NCBI RefSeq assembly: GCF_000333015.1
Contig: NZ_BANT01000022.1
Span: 62,001-126,000 of the forward strand
Direction: 5' to 3'
Origin: Gordonia hirsuta DSM 44140 = NBRC 16056
GTDB lineage: Bacteria > Actinomycetota > Actinomycetes > Mycobacteriales > Mycobacteriaceae
Length of the DNA: 64,000 nt
In this document: positions 29,757-38,130 of the stretch, in pieces
Position numbering within the stretch: position 1 is the stretch's first letter
Layout of the letters: every line of letters begins with the position of its first letter
The notes under the pieces: model-generated
Databases searched by the model: none
The model's input: the letters and a program-made list of their open reading frames with translations, nothing else
What the model was told of the DNA's origin: nothing
Made by a program: the position numbers and the translations under genes

Positions 29757-29777
29757 GATGTCTGACATGATTGTGAC

Positions 29778-30341
29778 GTGACTTCCCCGCCCCGTCAAGA
29801 GCGCGCCGTCCGGACCCGCGAAAAAATTCTGGCCGGCGCCGTCGACGTGCTGGTCGAGTACGGATACGCCGGGATGACCATGCAGCGGGTACAGGCCGCC
29901 GCCGGAGTCAGCCGCGGCGCCCTGACCCATCATTTCGGCTCGATGTCGGAGATCGCCGTCGCCGCCGTCGACTACATCGCCGACCAGCAGGCCGCCGAGA
30001 TCCGGGAAGCGGTGATCGCCGACGCATCGGTCGATGCCACGGTCCAGATGATTCATCAGATCACCCGCCGGCCCACCTTTCTGGCGGGACTACAGCTGTG
30101 GCTCGCCGCGCGTGCCCAGCCCGAGTTGCGCTCGGCGCTGCAGCCGGGCGCCCATCGGCTGCTCGGTCAGATCCGGGAAGCGCTCACTCCCCTGGTCGGC
30201 GATCTGCCGGAGGACCAGCTCGCCGTCTTCGTCGACGGGCTCCTCAGCCTGCTGCGCGGCCTGGCCATCGGCGCAGTCCTGCGCGACCGCCCCGAGCGGG
30301 AAGCCCAGGTTCTGCATGCGTGGATTTCAGCGTTTCGCTGA
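29778..30341 (+). CDS. TetR/AcrR-family regulator of the fadD-echA unit
   Basis: 187 residues. The N-terminal helix-turn-helix is clear (RTREKILAGAVDVLVEYGYAGMTMQRVQAAAGVSRGALTHHFGSM is the canonical TetR spacing, residues about 13-58); the helical C-terminal ligand domain is variable, as usual. GTG start; a CATGAT box lies 5 nt upstream, so the mRNA may be leaderless. Divergent from the acyl-CoA synthetase with a palindrome in between, so that unit is its likely target. Confidence 0.8.
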   Translation: MTSPPRQERAVRTREKILAGAVDVLVEYGYAGMTMQRVQAAAGVSRGALTHHFGSMSEIAVAAVDYIADQQAAEIREAVIADASVDATVQMIHQITRRPTFLAGLQLWLAARAQPELRSALQPGAHRLLGQIREALTPLVGDLPEDQLAVFVDGLLSLLRGLAIGAVLRDRPEREAQVLHAWISAFR

Positions 30342-30354
30342 GGAACCGCCCACC

Positions 30355-30798
30355 TCAATCCAGCAGCTTCGGATCGACTCCACGCTCGCGCGCCAGTGCC
30401 GTCAGCTTCTGCGCATCGTCGACCTGGATGCACACACACGCCTGCAACCCCTCGGGCGAGTCCCGCAGAACGTAGTGGCCGGTACTGTCGGGCAGCGGGG
30501 CCCCGGTGTCGTCGTAGAACAGCCAGTGCACCGCCACCTGCACCAGTCTGTCGGTCAGCCAGCGGATCTCCTCGACCTCATAGCCGACAGATCCCAGCCC
30601 CAGCTTTCGGTACATCGGGAACGAGGCCGTGAGGCCCGCCGCCATCTCCTCCCGCGTCGCCGCGACACCGGAGAACCGATCGTCGACGATCACACCGGGT
30701 TCGGCCCACAGGCCCGCACCGGCCTCGGCATCGAAGTCGGTGACCGCTCAGGCGTATCGGTCAAGATAGGCGATCACCGCCGTGTCACTGTGTCCCAT
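30355..30798 (-). pseudogene. SnoaL/NTF2-like protein with an in-frame TGA at codon 17
   Basis: Read from an ATG at 30798, the minus strand gives 16 codons (MGHSDTAVIAYLDRYA), a TGA at 30750-30748, then an open frame of 130 codons to the stop at 30355. The residues on both sides of the TGA (LDRYA and AVTDFDAEAGAGLWAEPGV) form the first helices of a SnoaL/NTF2-like fold, and a CGA-to-TGA change would explain the stop. A shorter frame from GTG 30693 (112 residues, VIVDDRFSGVAATREEMAAG onward) remains but lacks the first helices that line the fold. The gene may be dead, recently damaged, or the base may be a sequencing error. It is not near a matching pathway gene. Confidence 0.6.
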
Positions 30799-30862
30799 CC
30801 GGTGAGCGTAGCTCTCCCCGGCTCGTTCCCACCGCTGCGGACCGGCCAGGCGACGTGCTCGG

Positions 30863-31882
30863 TCAGCGCCAGCCCAGAGCCGGTGCCACATGGGTCAGGA
30901 TCGACTCGAGTACGTGCACGTTGTACTCGACACCGAGTTGGTTGGGCACCGTCAGCAGCAGGGTGTCGGCGGCGGCGATCGCCTCGTCGGCCCGCAGCTG
31001 CTCGATCAGCTTGTCCGGTTCGGCGGCATAGGACTTGCCGAACCTGGCCAGCCCGCCCTCGAGGTGGCCGACCTGATCCTGGTCGCCTCCCCGCAACCCG
31101 AAGTATGCGCGGTCCTGGTCGTTGACCAGCGCGAAGATGGAGCGGCTCACCGACACCCGCGGCTCGAAGCCCCAGTCGTGACGGGCCCACTCGCCCCGGA
31201 ACACCTGGATCTGCTCGGCCTGCAACTGATGGAACGGCACCCCGGTGTCCTCGGTCAGCAGCGTCGAACTCATCAGGTTCATGCCCTTGGTCGCGGTCCA
31301 CTCGGCGGTGGCCCGGGTACCCGATCCCCACCAGATGCGCTCGCGCAGCCCGGGTGAGTGCGGCTCCAGCCGCAGCAGCCCCGGCGGGTTGGGGAACATC
31401 GGCCGCGGGTTGGGCTCGGCGAAGCCGTCACCCTCGAGCAGTTGGAGATAGACCTCGGTGTTGCGGCGCGCCATATCGGCGTCGGTCTGCCCCTCACCGG
31501 GCTGGTAGCCGAAGTACTTGTACCCCTCGATCACCTGCTCGGGTGATCCGCGCGAGATCCCCAGCTGCAGGCGCCCGTCGGCGATCAGGTCGGCGGCACC
31601 GGAGTCCTCCACCATGTACAGCGGATTCTCGTACCGCATGTCGATCACCCCGGTCCCGATCTCGATGCTCGAGGTCTTGGCACCGATCGCCGACAGCAGC
31701 GGGAACGGCGAGGCCAACTGCCGGGCGAAGTGGTGCACCCGGAAGTACGCGCCGTCCACGCCGATCTCTTCGGCCGCCACGGCCAGGTCGATGGACTGGT
31801 GCAGCACGTCAGCGGCACTGCGGGTCTGTGAGCCCATGCCCTGCGACCAGTGCCCGAACGAGAGGAATCCGATCTTCTTCAT
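30863..31882 (-). CDS. Luciferase-like (LLM class) flavin-dependent oxidoreductase
   Basis: 339 residues, TIM-barrel luciferase family that uses FMNH2 or F420H2. The N-terminal IGFLSFGHW, the block DGAYFRVHHFARQL, GTGVIDMRYENPLYM and GRLQLGISRGSPEQVIEGY are typical. Mycolic-acid bacteria have many F420-linked members, but the cofactor cannot be fixed here. Single gene on the minus strand, 64 nt upstream of the broken SnoaL-like gene; whether they were once functionally linked is unknown. Confidence 0.82.
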   Translation of the reverse strand: MKKIGFLSFGHWSQGMGSQTRSAADVLHQSIDLAVAAEEIGVDGAYFRVHHFARQLASPFPLLSAIGAKTSSIEIGTGVIDMRYENPLYMVEDSGAADLIADGRLQLGISRGSPEQVIEGYKYFGYQPGEGQTDADMARRNTEVYLQLLEGDGFAEPNPRPMFPNPPGLLRLEPHSPGLRERIWWGSGTRATAEWTATKGMNLMSSTLLTEDTGVPFHQLQAEQIQVFRGEWARHDWGFEPRVSVSRSIFALVNDQDRAYFGLRGGDQDQVGHLEGGLARFGKSYAAEPDKLIEQLRADEAIAAADTLLLTVPNQLGVEYNVHVLESILTHVAPALGWR

Positions 31883-32014
31883 AACAACACTAACCGTACC
31901 GTGGTCCGCTTATATTCCCCCTGCCGATTCGCACGGTAAAGGCGAATTGTCGGTACCTGAGGGCATGGTGAGCACCGACCGAAGCACATCCACCCTTGAA
32001 CAGAGGAGTTCACC

Positions 32015-32719
32015 ATGACCACGCCCCCGACCCCGCCCAGCGCCCAGCCGCCGCAGTCCGGCCCCTTCCCGAACCAGCCTCCGCAGTTCGGCCCCACCCC
32101 CGGGCAGCCCTATCCGCCGATCCAGCCGACCGCGGCCCCGAAGAAGAATAAGAAGAAGTGGCCGTGGATCGTCGGCGCCCTGGTGGTGCTGGGCATCATC
32201 ATCGGCGCGGTCAGTGGCGGCGAAGAAGCCTCGACCGGATCCAGCAGCTCGACCGGGTCCGGTAGCGCCGACACCAACAGCGGCAGCGATGGCACCGGCG
32301 GCAGTGATACCGGCGGTGACGCCGGCCTGAACGCACCGGTCCGCGACGGCAAATTCGAGTTCGTGGTGACCGGCGTCGAATCGGGACTCTCCACCGTCGG
32401 AACCAACGAGTTCCTGGCGCAGAAGGCCCAGGGCCAGTTCGTCGTGGTGACCATGACCGTGCAGAACACCAGCGACAAGCCGCAGTCGTTCAGCCCGAGC
32501 AATCAGAAGCTCAAGGATGCGGCAGGCCGGACCTTCGAGACCGACTCCTCGGCACAGATCGCCCTCGATGACACCGATATCGCTGTGTGGGACAACATCA
32601 ACCCCGGTAACACCGTCACGGTCAAGCTTGTCTTCGACATGCCCGCCGACGCGCAGCCGGCAAGCCTGGAGCTGCACGACTCGGCCTTCTCCGGCGGGGC
32701 CACCGTCAATCTGCGGTGA
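32015..32719 (+). CDS. Membrane-anchored DUF4352 protein
   Basis: 234 residues. A Pro/Gln-rich cytoplasmic N-terminus (about 45 residues) is followed by [20 protein letters not shown], one membrane helix, a Ser/Gly/Thr linker (residues about 70-105) and an extracellular DUF4352 domain: immunoglobulin-like beta fold with [20 protein letters not shown] and [13 protein letters not shown]. Such proteins are common on the actinobacterial surface and their role is unknown. CAGAGGAG precedes the ATG. The gene ends before a 11-bp hairpin. Confidence 0.75.
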   Translation: MTTPPTPPSAQPPQSGPFPNQPPQFGPTPGQPYPPIQPTAAPKKNKKKWPWIVGALVVLGIIIGAVSGGEEASTGSSSSTGSGSADTNSGSDGTGGSDTGGDAGLNAPVRDGKFEFVVTGVESGLSTVGTNEFLAQKAQGQFVVVTMTVQNTSDKPQSFSPSNQKLKDAAGRTFETDSSAQIALDDTDIAVWDNINPGNTVTVKLVFDMPADAQPASLELHDSAFSGGATVNLR

Positions 32720-32724
32720 GCCCG

Positions 32725-32762
32725 GGCGTCCGGCCGGCACCTGGGGGGTCTGGCCGGACGCC
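32725..32762 (+). terminator. Hairpin after the DUF4352 gene
   Basis: Perfect 11-bp arms GGCGTCCGGCC (32725-32735) and GGCCGGACGCC (32752-32762), starting 5 nt after the stop codon. There is no T-run, as is usual in high-GC actinobacteria. Confidence 0.6.
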
Positions 32763-32847
32763 GCCGCAGTGTCGTAGCGACCTGACATCTGCGCCAAAGC
32801 GGCGCAATCCGGACGAAACTGCAACTAGTTCTAATAGCCTTCCAGGC

Positions 32848-34746
32848 GTGCGTAAGTCTCTCGGTGCGGTTCGCCCGTTTTCTCTTCTTATCGTTCTGCT
32901 CGCCGGCCTGCTGACCGCGGCGTCGGCGGCTCTGCTGCCACCGGCGGCTGCGGCGCCGGCCGCCCCCGCCTATGAACTGGCCGGCAAATGCTTTCGGCTC
33001 AGCGGCAAGTCCGTACCCGGTGGGCACTACTACGCCAAAGCCGCGGCCCTGGGACAGTTCCTGTTCTCCGACAAGTCAGGCCGGCTGCTGACCGCCGACG
33101 GCGGCTCGGCGGTCTTGCGCACCGCACCGTCGAACGCCTCGATCTGGTCGGTGCGCCACGACGGCGACCGCTACCGACTGACCTCGGTGACCGCCGGCAA
33201 GATCCAGCGGACGGTCTCGCTGACCGCGGCGCAGGGCTGCCGGAACTTCCCCGAAGCGCAGCTCAACGTCGACGGCGGCTTCGGCGCCCCCGTCGACGCG
33301 CAGGGCAGACTCCTCGGCTTCGCCGACGGCCACGCCCACCTGATGGCCGAGCAGTTCCTCGGCGGCGGCCTGCACTGCGGTAAACCGTTCAGCCCGCTGG
33401 GCATCACCGTCGCCCTGAAAGACTGCGCCGACCACGCCCCCGACGGCTGGCCCGCGCTCAGCGAACACATCCTGTCCGAGCCGGGACCGCACAGCGCCTA
33501 CGGCTGGCCGAGCTTCACCGGCTGGCCCAAGTGGTATTCGCTGACCCACGAACAGACCTACTACCGGTGGATCGAACGCGCCTGGCGCGGCGGTTTGCGG
33601 GTGATCAACAACTACTACGTGCAGAACCGGGTGCTGTGCGAGCTGTATCCGCTCGGCGACGAACCGTGCGACGAGATGGAGTCGGTGCGGATTCAGCACC
33701 GGCGGCTGGCTCGTCTGCAGAACTACATCGACGCCCAGGCCGGCGGCCCCGGGAAGGGCTTCTTCCGGATCGTCACCGATGCCGCCCAGATGCGCTCGGT
33801 GATCGCCGCCGGCAAACTCGCCGTCACCCTGGGGATCGAGATCTCCGAACCGTTCGGTTGCACGATGATCCACGACGTCCCCCAGTGCACGCGCGGCGAC
33901 ATCGACCGCGGGATGGATGAGCTCAAGGCCATGGGCGTGCGGCAGATGATCTTGACGCACAAGTTCGACAACGCCTTCGGCGGTGCGCACATCGACTCCG
34001 ACTTCACCGGTCTGGCGGTCCAGACCGGCCAGGTGATCGCCACCGGCCGGCCCTGGCAGACCGAACCGTGCCGTACCCCCCGGCGCGACCATCAGGCACC
34101 GTTCGACGCCCCCGGCCGGTGCAACGCGCGCGGCCTCACCGACCTGGGCGCCTACGCGGTGAACGCGGCCATCGACCGGAACCTGGTGATCGACATCGAC
34201 CATCTGTCGGTCAAATCGGCCGACCGGGTCCTGTCGATCGCCGCCGGCCGCGACTATCCGGGCCTGACCTCCTCGCACACCTGGACCGATCCGGCCAACT
34301 ACCGGCGCATTCTGTCCGCCGGCGGTGCCGTGGGCCTGTATGCCAGCGGCGCCGAACGCACACCCGGCGACAAGCACAGCGAGTCCTTCGTCGACGAGTG
34401 GCGGAAGCTTCGCCAGGCCAACGGCGGTGCGCCCGTGGGAATCACCTTCGGCCCGGATATGAACGGGCTGGGCAAACAGGCTCCGCCCCGGCCCGGCGCC
34501 AAGAAGAACCCGGTGCGCTACCCGTTCCGCGCTGAAAACGGCGCCCTGATGTCCCGGCAGGTCTCGGGCACCAAATCCTTCGATGTCAACGTCGACGGCA
34601 CCGCGCACTACGGCCTGATTCCGGACTGGATCGAAAGCCTGCGACTGGCCGCCGGCGCCGACGGCAACGCCCTGGTCGACGACATGTATCACGGCGCTTC
34701 GGCCAAACTCGCGATGTGGGAGCGCACTGAAGCGCACACCCGATGA
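32848..34746 (+). CDS. Secreted membrane-dipeptidase (M19)-like metallohydrolase
   Basis: 632 residues. The GTG at 32848 starts a good signal peptide (VRKSLGAVRPFSLLIVLLAGLLTAASA is the charged and hydrophobic part, cleavage near AAAAPAAP). After an N-terminal beta domain (residues about 40-140) comes a hydrolase domain whose motifs follow the renal dipeptidase order: DGHAH, GIEISEPFG, IDIDHLSVKSADRVL, SSHTW and GPDMNG. Six or more cysteines suggest disulfides. M19 enzymes cleave dipeptides, some with D-residues; identity is remote, so the substrate is open. A 4-nt overlap couples it to the GPH transporter and then to a PLP lyase, so all three probably act on one compound. Upstream 44 codons in frame were dropped because they precede the signal peptide. 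Confidence 0.7.
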   Translation: MRKSLGAVRPFSLLIVLLAGLLTAASAALLPPAAAAPAAPAYELAGKCFRLSGKSVPGGHYYAKAAALGQFLFSDKSGRLLTADGGSAVLRTAPSNASIWSVRHDGDRYRLTSVTAGKIQRTVSLTAAQGCRNFPEAQLNVDGGFGAPVDAQGRLLGFADGHAHLMAEQFLGGGLHCGKPFSPLGITVALKDCADHAPDGWPALSEHILSEPGPHSAYGWPSFTGWPKWYSLTHEQTYYRWIERAWRGGLRVINNYYVQNRVLCELYPLGDEPCDEMESVRIQHRRLARLQNYIDAQAGGPGKGFFRIVTDAAQMRSVIAAGKLAVTLGIEISEPFGCTMIHDVPQCTRGDIDRGMDELKAMGVRQMILTHKFDNAFGGAHIDSDFTGLAVQTGQVIATGRPWQTEPCRTPRRDHQAPFDAPGRCNARGLTDLGAYAVNAAIDRNLVIDIDHLSVKSADRVLSIAAGRDYPGLTSSHTWTDPANYRRILSAGGAVGLYASGAERTPGDKHSESFVDEWRKLRQANGGAPVGITFGPDMNGLGKQAPPRPGAKKNPVRYPFRAENGALMSRQVSGTKSFDVNVDGTAHYGLIPDWIESLRLAAGADGNALVDDMYHGASAKLAMWERTEAHTR

Positions 34747-36068
34747 CCATCGCCGCACCGCCCCGGTCGGTGTCCCTGGGATACGCCGTCGGCAGTGTCG
34801 GCACCGGCGCGTTCGGGGTGCTTCCGGGGCTGGTGCTGGCGTACTACCTCACCGACTCCCTCGGTGTCGGGGCGTTGCTCGCCGCGGTCATCGTGGTGAT
34901 TCCCAAGGCGATCGACGTGGTGATCAATCCGCTCATCGGCGCCCGCAGTGACGCCGACGTCGGCGCCACCGGCGGCCGGACGCGGCTGATGTGGCTGGGC
35001 ACCCTCGCGATCCTGCCGCTGTTCGTGCTCACCTTCTCCGCCCCCACATCCGTCGGGCCGGGCCTGGGTGCCCTGTGGGTGCTGATCTTCTTCTCGCTGG
35101 CGGCGGTCGCCTACGCCTGTTTTCAGGTCCCCTACATCGCGCTGCCGGCCGAGCTGACACCGGACTATCACGCACGCACCCGATTGATCTCCGAGCGGAT
35201 CGTCGTGCTGGCGCTGACGATCCTGGTGGTCGGGGCCGGCGCCCCAGCGATCCGGGATGCCCTCGGCGGCCCACCCGGCTACGTCGCGATGGCCGTCGCC
35301 GTCGCGGCCTTGATGGGCACGGGCATGGCCGCCGCCACGTTCTGGGCGGGCCGGGCCGCCGCACGCCGCCCCGACCGGACCCCGGCCGGCGGCGGGCACA
35401 GCGCCCGAGACGGGCTGAGGGCCCTGCGCAACAACCGGCACTACCGCATCCTGTTGGCGGTGTTCGTCATCCAGGCTCTGGCCACCGCGGTCATGCTGGC
35501 CGGGGCGCAATACCTGGCCACCTATGTGCTCGACGACAAGACCGCCCTGACGCCCCTGTTCGCCGCGCTCGTCGCGCCGGCGCTGCTGGTGATGCCGGTG
35601 TGGGTGCGGATCGGGCGGCGGCTGGGCAAACGACGGTCCCTCGCGCTGGCCTCCACTGTGTTCCTGCTCGCCTCGGCGGTACTGGGCGTCGCGATCGTCG
35701 CTCCCGGGACCTGGGTGTTCGCGCCGGTGGCGCTGTGCGGCATCGGCTACGCCGGGATGCAGACCTTCCCGCTGGCGATGCTGCCCGATGTGATCGACGA
35801 GCAGACCCGGCGTGCCGGCCGTGATCAAGGCGGTGCGCTGTCGGGGTTGTGGACCGCCGCCGAGACCTTCGGGATGGCCGTCGGGCCGGGACTGTTCCTG
35901 CTGGTGCTGGCCGCCGCCGGCTTCGTCTCCTCCACCGGGGACAGCCCCGCCGCCCAGCCGCACAGTGCCCTGGTGGGGATCACCGCCGGCTTTGCCCTGC
36001 TGCCAGCCGCCCTGATCGCCCTCAGCCTGCTGATACTGGCCCGCTACGACAAGGACACTTCCGCATGA
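34743..36068 (+). CDS. GPH-type (MelB/MFSD2-like) cation symporter
   Basis: 441 residues with twelve membrane helices. The first helices (LGYAVGSVGTGAFGVLPGLVLAYYLTD and VVIPKAIDVVINPLIGARSD) carry the Asp residue and order typical of the glycoside-pentoside-hexuronide:cation symporter family, which also holds animal MFSD2A/B that move lysophospholipids and sphingosine-1-phosphate. It lies between a secreted hydrolase and a lyase with 4-nt overlaps on both sides, so it probably moves the hydrolase product in (or the lyase substrate). Substrate is inference only. Confidence 0.78.
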   Translation: MTIAAPPRSVSLGYAVGSVGTGAFGVLPGLVLAYYLTDSLGVGALLAAVIVVIPKAIDVVINPLIGARSDADVGATGGRTRLMWLGTLAILPLFVLTFSAPTSVGPGLGALWVLIFFSLAAVAYACFQVPYIALPAELTPDYHARTRLISERIVVLALTILVVGAGAPAIRDALGGPPGYVAMAVAVAALMGTGMAAATFWAGRAAARRPDRTPAGGGHSARDGLRALRNNRHYRILLAVFVIQALATAVMLAGAQYLATYVLDDKTALTPLFAALVAPALLVMPVWVRIGRRLGKRRSLALASTVFLLASAVLGVAIVAPGTWVFAPVALCGIGYAGMQTFPLAMLPDVIDEQTRRAGRDQGGALSGLWTAAETFGMAVGPGLFLLVLAAAGFVSSTGDSPAAQPHSALVGITAGFALLPAALIALSLLILARYDKDTSA

Positions 36069-37546
36069 GCCGCTCCCGCAGCCCCGAACAGATCCTGGCC
36101 GAACTGGCCCGGCGCCGCACCGCCGACGCCCCGACACACGGCGGGCGGGTCCTGAGCTATGTCTACGATTCCGGGCTGGCCGAACTGGACGAGCTGGCCG
36201 CCGGCGCCGCGGCGCTGGTGCAGCCGGTCAATGCCCTCGACCCCACCGTCTTCGGTTCGGTCGCCTCCCTTGAGCGCGACCTGATCTCGTTCGCCCGCAC
36301 CGCGTTCCACGGCCCCGAGGCGATCGGCTCGGTCACCTCCGGCGGCACCGAGAGCTGCATTCTCGCGGTGAAGGCGGCCCGCGACCTGGCCGGGGTAGCG
36401 GCCGGGCGGGGATCGATCGTGCTGCCGTCCACCGCCCACGCCGCCTTCGACAAGGCCGCCGCACTCCTCGGCGTCCGGGCGGTGCGCGTACCGGTCGATC
36501 CAGTCACCACCGCCGTCACGGTCGAGGCGATGGCCGCTGCGATCGACGAGCAGACCTTCCTGCTGGTGGCCTCGGCGCCGAACTATCCCACCGGCACGAT
36601 GGATCCGATCGAGGACCTCGGCGCGCTCGCCTCCGCACGCGGCGTGCCCCTGCACGTGGATGCGTGCCTGGGCGGGTTCGCGCTGGCCTGGTGGCCCGAG
36701 CCGCTGCCCGCCTGGGATTTCCGGGTCCCCGGGGTCACCAGTATCTCGGCCGATCTGCATAAGTACGGCTACGCACCCAAGGGAGCCTCGCTCCTGCTGC
36801 ACACCGACCGGGACCGGCACCGGGCGGGTTTCTTCGCCACCACCGACTGGCCCGGATATCCGGTGGTCAATCCCACCCTGCTCGGATCGCGGTCGGCCGC
36901 CGGACTCGCCTCGGCCTGGGCGATCGCCGAATACCTGGGCCCGGCCGGCTTCTCCGCCCTGGTCGCCGACATCGCTGCGGCCACCGCCCGGCTGCGCGCG
37001 GTGGTCGACGATATCGACGGTCTGCGCGTGACCGGACACCCGGCCGGACCGGTCTTCGCGGTCACCGCCGATCCCGCCAGCACCAGCCCGATCGACCCAC
37101 ATCGGTGGTCTTCGGCGGTGGCCGACCACGGTTTCACACTGCAGGCCCAGCCACGCTACGTGCAGTCCGACGGCACGCTGTTGCCTGCCAGCACACATCT
37201 GACCGTCACCCCCGTCACCGCCGGGGTGCTCGAGGAGCTGTCGGCCGCCCTGCGCGCCGGTGCCGCCGATGCCCGCGGCGCCGGAGCGGCACAACCACCC
37301 CAGGCGCTGGCCGGCCTCACCGACGCCTTCGCCGACGGCACCCTCACCGTCGACGACGCACTGGCACTGCCGTCCGAGGCGGTCGAGGCCGCCCTGATCG
37401 GCGCCGGCATCGATCCGCACACCGATCCCTCCGGTGCCGCCGAGGCCCTCGACCTGCCGGCGGTGATCGCCGCGATCGAGTCTTTGCCCCGCCCGGTCAC
37501 CGCGAAGATGCTGACCGAGTTCCTGGCGGCCTACGGAAATCCGTGA
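36065..37546 (+). CDS. PLP-dependent lyase/decarboxylase, sphingosine-1-phosphate-lyase-like
   Basis: 493 residues, group II decarboxylase fold. Signatures: SVTSGGTESCILAVKAARD (PLP phosphate binding), HVDACLGGFALAWW (ring-stacking and Asp), and SADLHKYGYAPKGASLLLH with the Schiff-base Lys at position 233. The spacing and the KYGYAPKG core resemble sphingosine-1-phosphate lyase (Dpl1/SGPL1) more than glutamate decarboxylase. Bacterial relatives may cleave phospho-sphingoid bases or other amino-alcohol phosphates; the true substrate is unknown. About 75 extra C-terminal residues rich in Ala follow the core. ATG overlaps the transporter stop. Confidence 0.75.
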   Translation: MSRSRSPEQILAELARRRTADAPTHGGRVLSYVYDSGLAELDELAAGAAALVQPVNALDPTVFGSVASLERDLISFARTAFHGPEAIGSVTSGGTESCILAVKAARDLAGVAAGRGSIVLPSTAHAAFDKAAALLGVRAVRVPVDPVTTAVTVEAMAAAIDEQTFLLVASAPNYPTGTMDPIEDLGALASARGVPLHVDACLGGFALAWWPEPLPAWDFRVPGVTSISADLHKYGYAPKGASLLLHTDRDRHRAGFFATTDWPGYPVVNPTLLGSRSAAGLASAWAIAEYLGPAGFSALVADIAAATARLRAVVDDIDGLRVTGHPAGPVFAVTADPASTSPIDPHRWSSAVADHGFTLQAQPRYVQSDGTLLPASTHLTVTPVTAGVLEELSAALRAGAADARGAGAAQPPQALAGLTDAFADGTLTVDDALALPSEAVEAALIGAGIDPHTDPSGAAEALDLPAVIAAIESLPRPVTAKMLTEFLAAYGNP

Positions 37547-37630
37547 TCGCCCCGGATAGCGTGGAAGGTACCCCGAACAGGAGAGTCTTCGGCTCTTCCG
37601 AACGGCGGGGACCCCAAGGACGGAGACCTC

Positions 37631-38104
37631 ATGTGCCAGTACTGCGGATGCCGAGACATGCCGCTATTGCGTGATTACACGGCCGAGCACGAGCGGGTGA
37701 TCAATCTCGGCGCCGACGCGATCCGGGCCCTCGATGCGGGTGACACCACCGCCGCCCAGCGCTTCACCGGCCGGCTGGCCACGCAGCTGCGCAGCCACTG
37801 GCGCGGTGAAGAAGACGGGATTTTCGCGGCGTTGCTGAACAACGACGACATCTTCGCCGCACATATCGAACCGTTGATCGCCGAGCACCGCTCCCTCGAT
37901 CAGTTCCTGACCGTGGTGGACCTGACCCGTTCCGATCACCGGGATCGGCTGCGCGCCGAAGTCGACGGTCTACAGGAGCACATCGCCAAGGAAGAGGATT
38001 CGCTGTTCCCCGCCTCGCTGTCGGCCCTCGGCGGGCACGAATGGGATGCCGCGATCTCCGCCTGGCAGCGCGCCCACCCGGGTGAACAGCTGCTGGAGAG
38101 CTGA
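37631..38104 (+). CDS. Hemerythrin-domain protein with N-terminal Cys motif
   Basis: 157 residues. A hemerythrin HHE-type four-helix bundle with iron ligands spread over AEHERVINLG, LRSHWRGEEDGIF, LIAEHRSLDQFL and LQEHIAKEEDSLFP. Di-iron members bind O2 or NO or sense iron. The N-terminus MCQYCGCRD is a Cys-rich extension that may bind metal or act in redox sensing; it is typical of a subset of actinobacterial members. A GGAGACCTC segment precedes the ATG. It is transcribed alone or with the lyase 84 nt upstream. Confidence 0.8.
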   Translation: MCQYCGCRDMPLLRDYTAEHERVINLGADAIRALDAGDTTAAQRFTGRLATQLRSHWRGEEDGIFAALLNNDDIFAAHIEPLIAEHRSLDQFLTVVDLTRSDHRDRLRAEVDGLQEHIAKEEDSLFPASLSALGGHEWDAAISAWQRAHPGEQLLES

Positions 38105-38130
38105 CCGTCGATCGTCCGATTCAGGTCAGG

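Noticed and set aside
30748-30750. TGA as a selenocysteine codon in the SnoaL-like gene
   Set aside because: No selenocysteine stem-loop is seen after it and the family has no Cys or Sec at this place; a CGA-to-TGA change is simpler.
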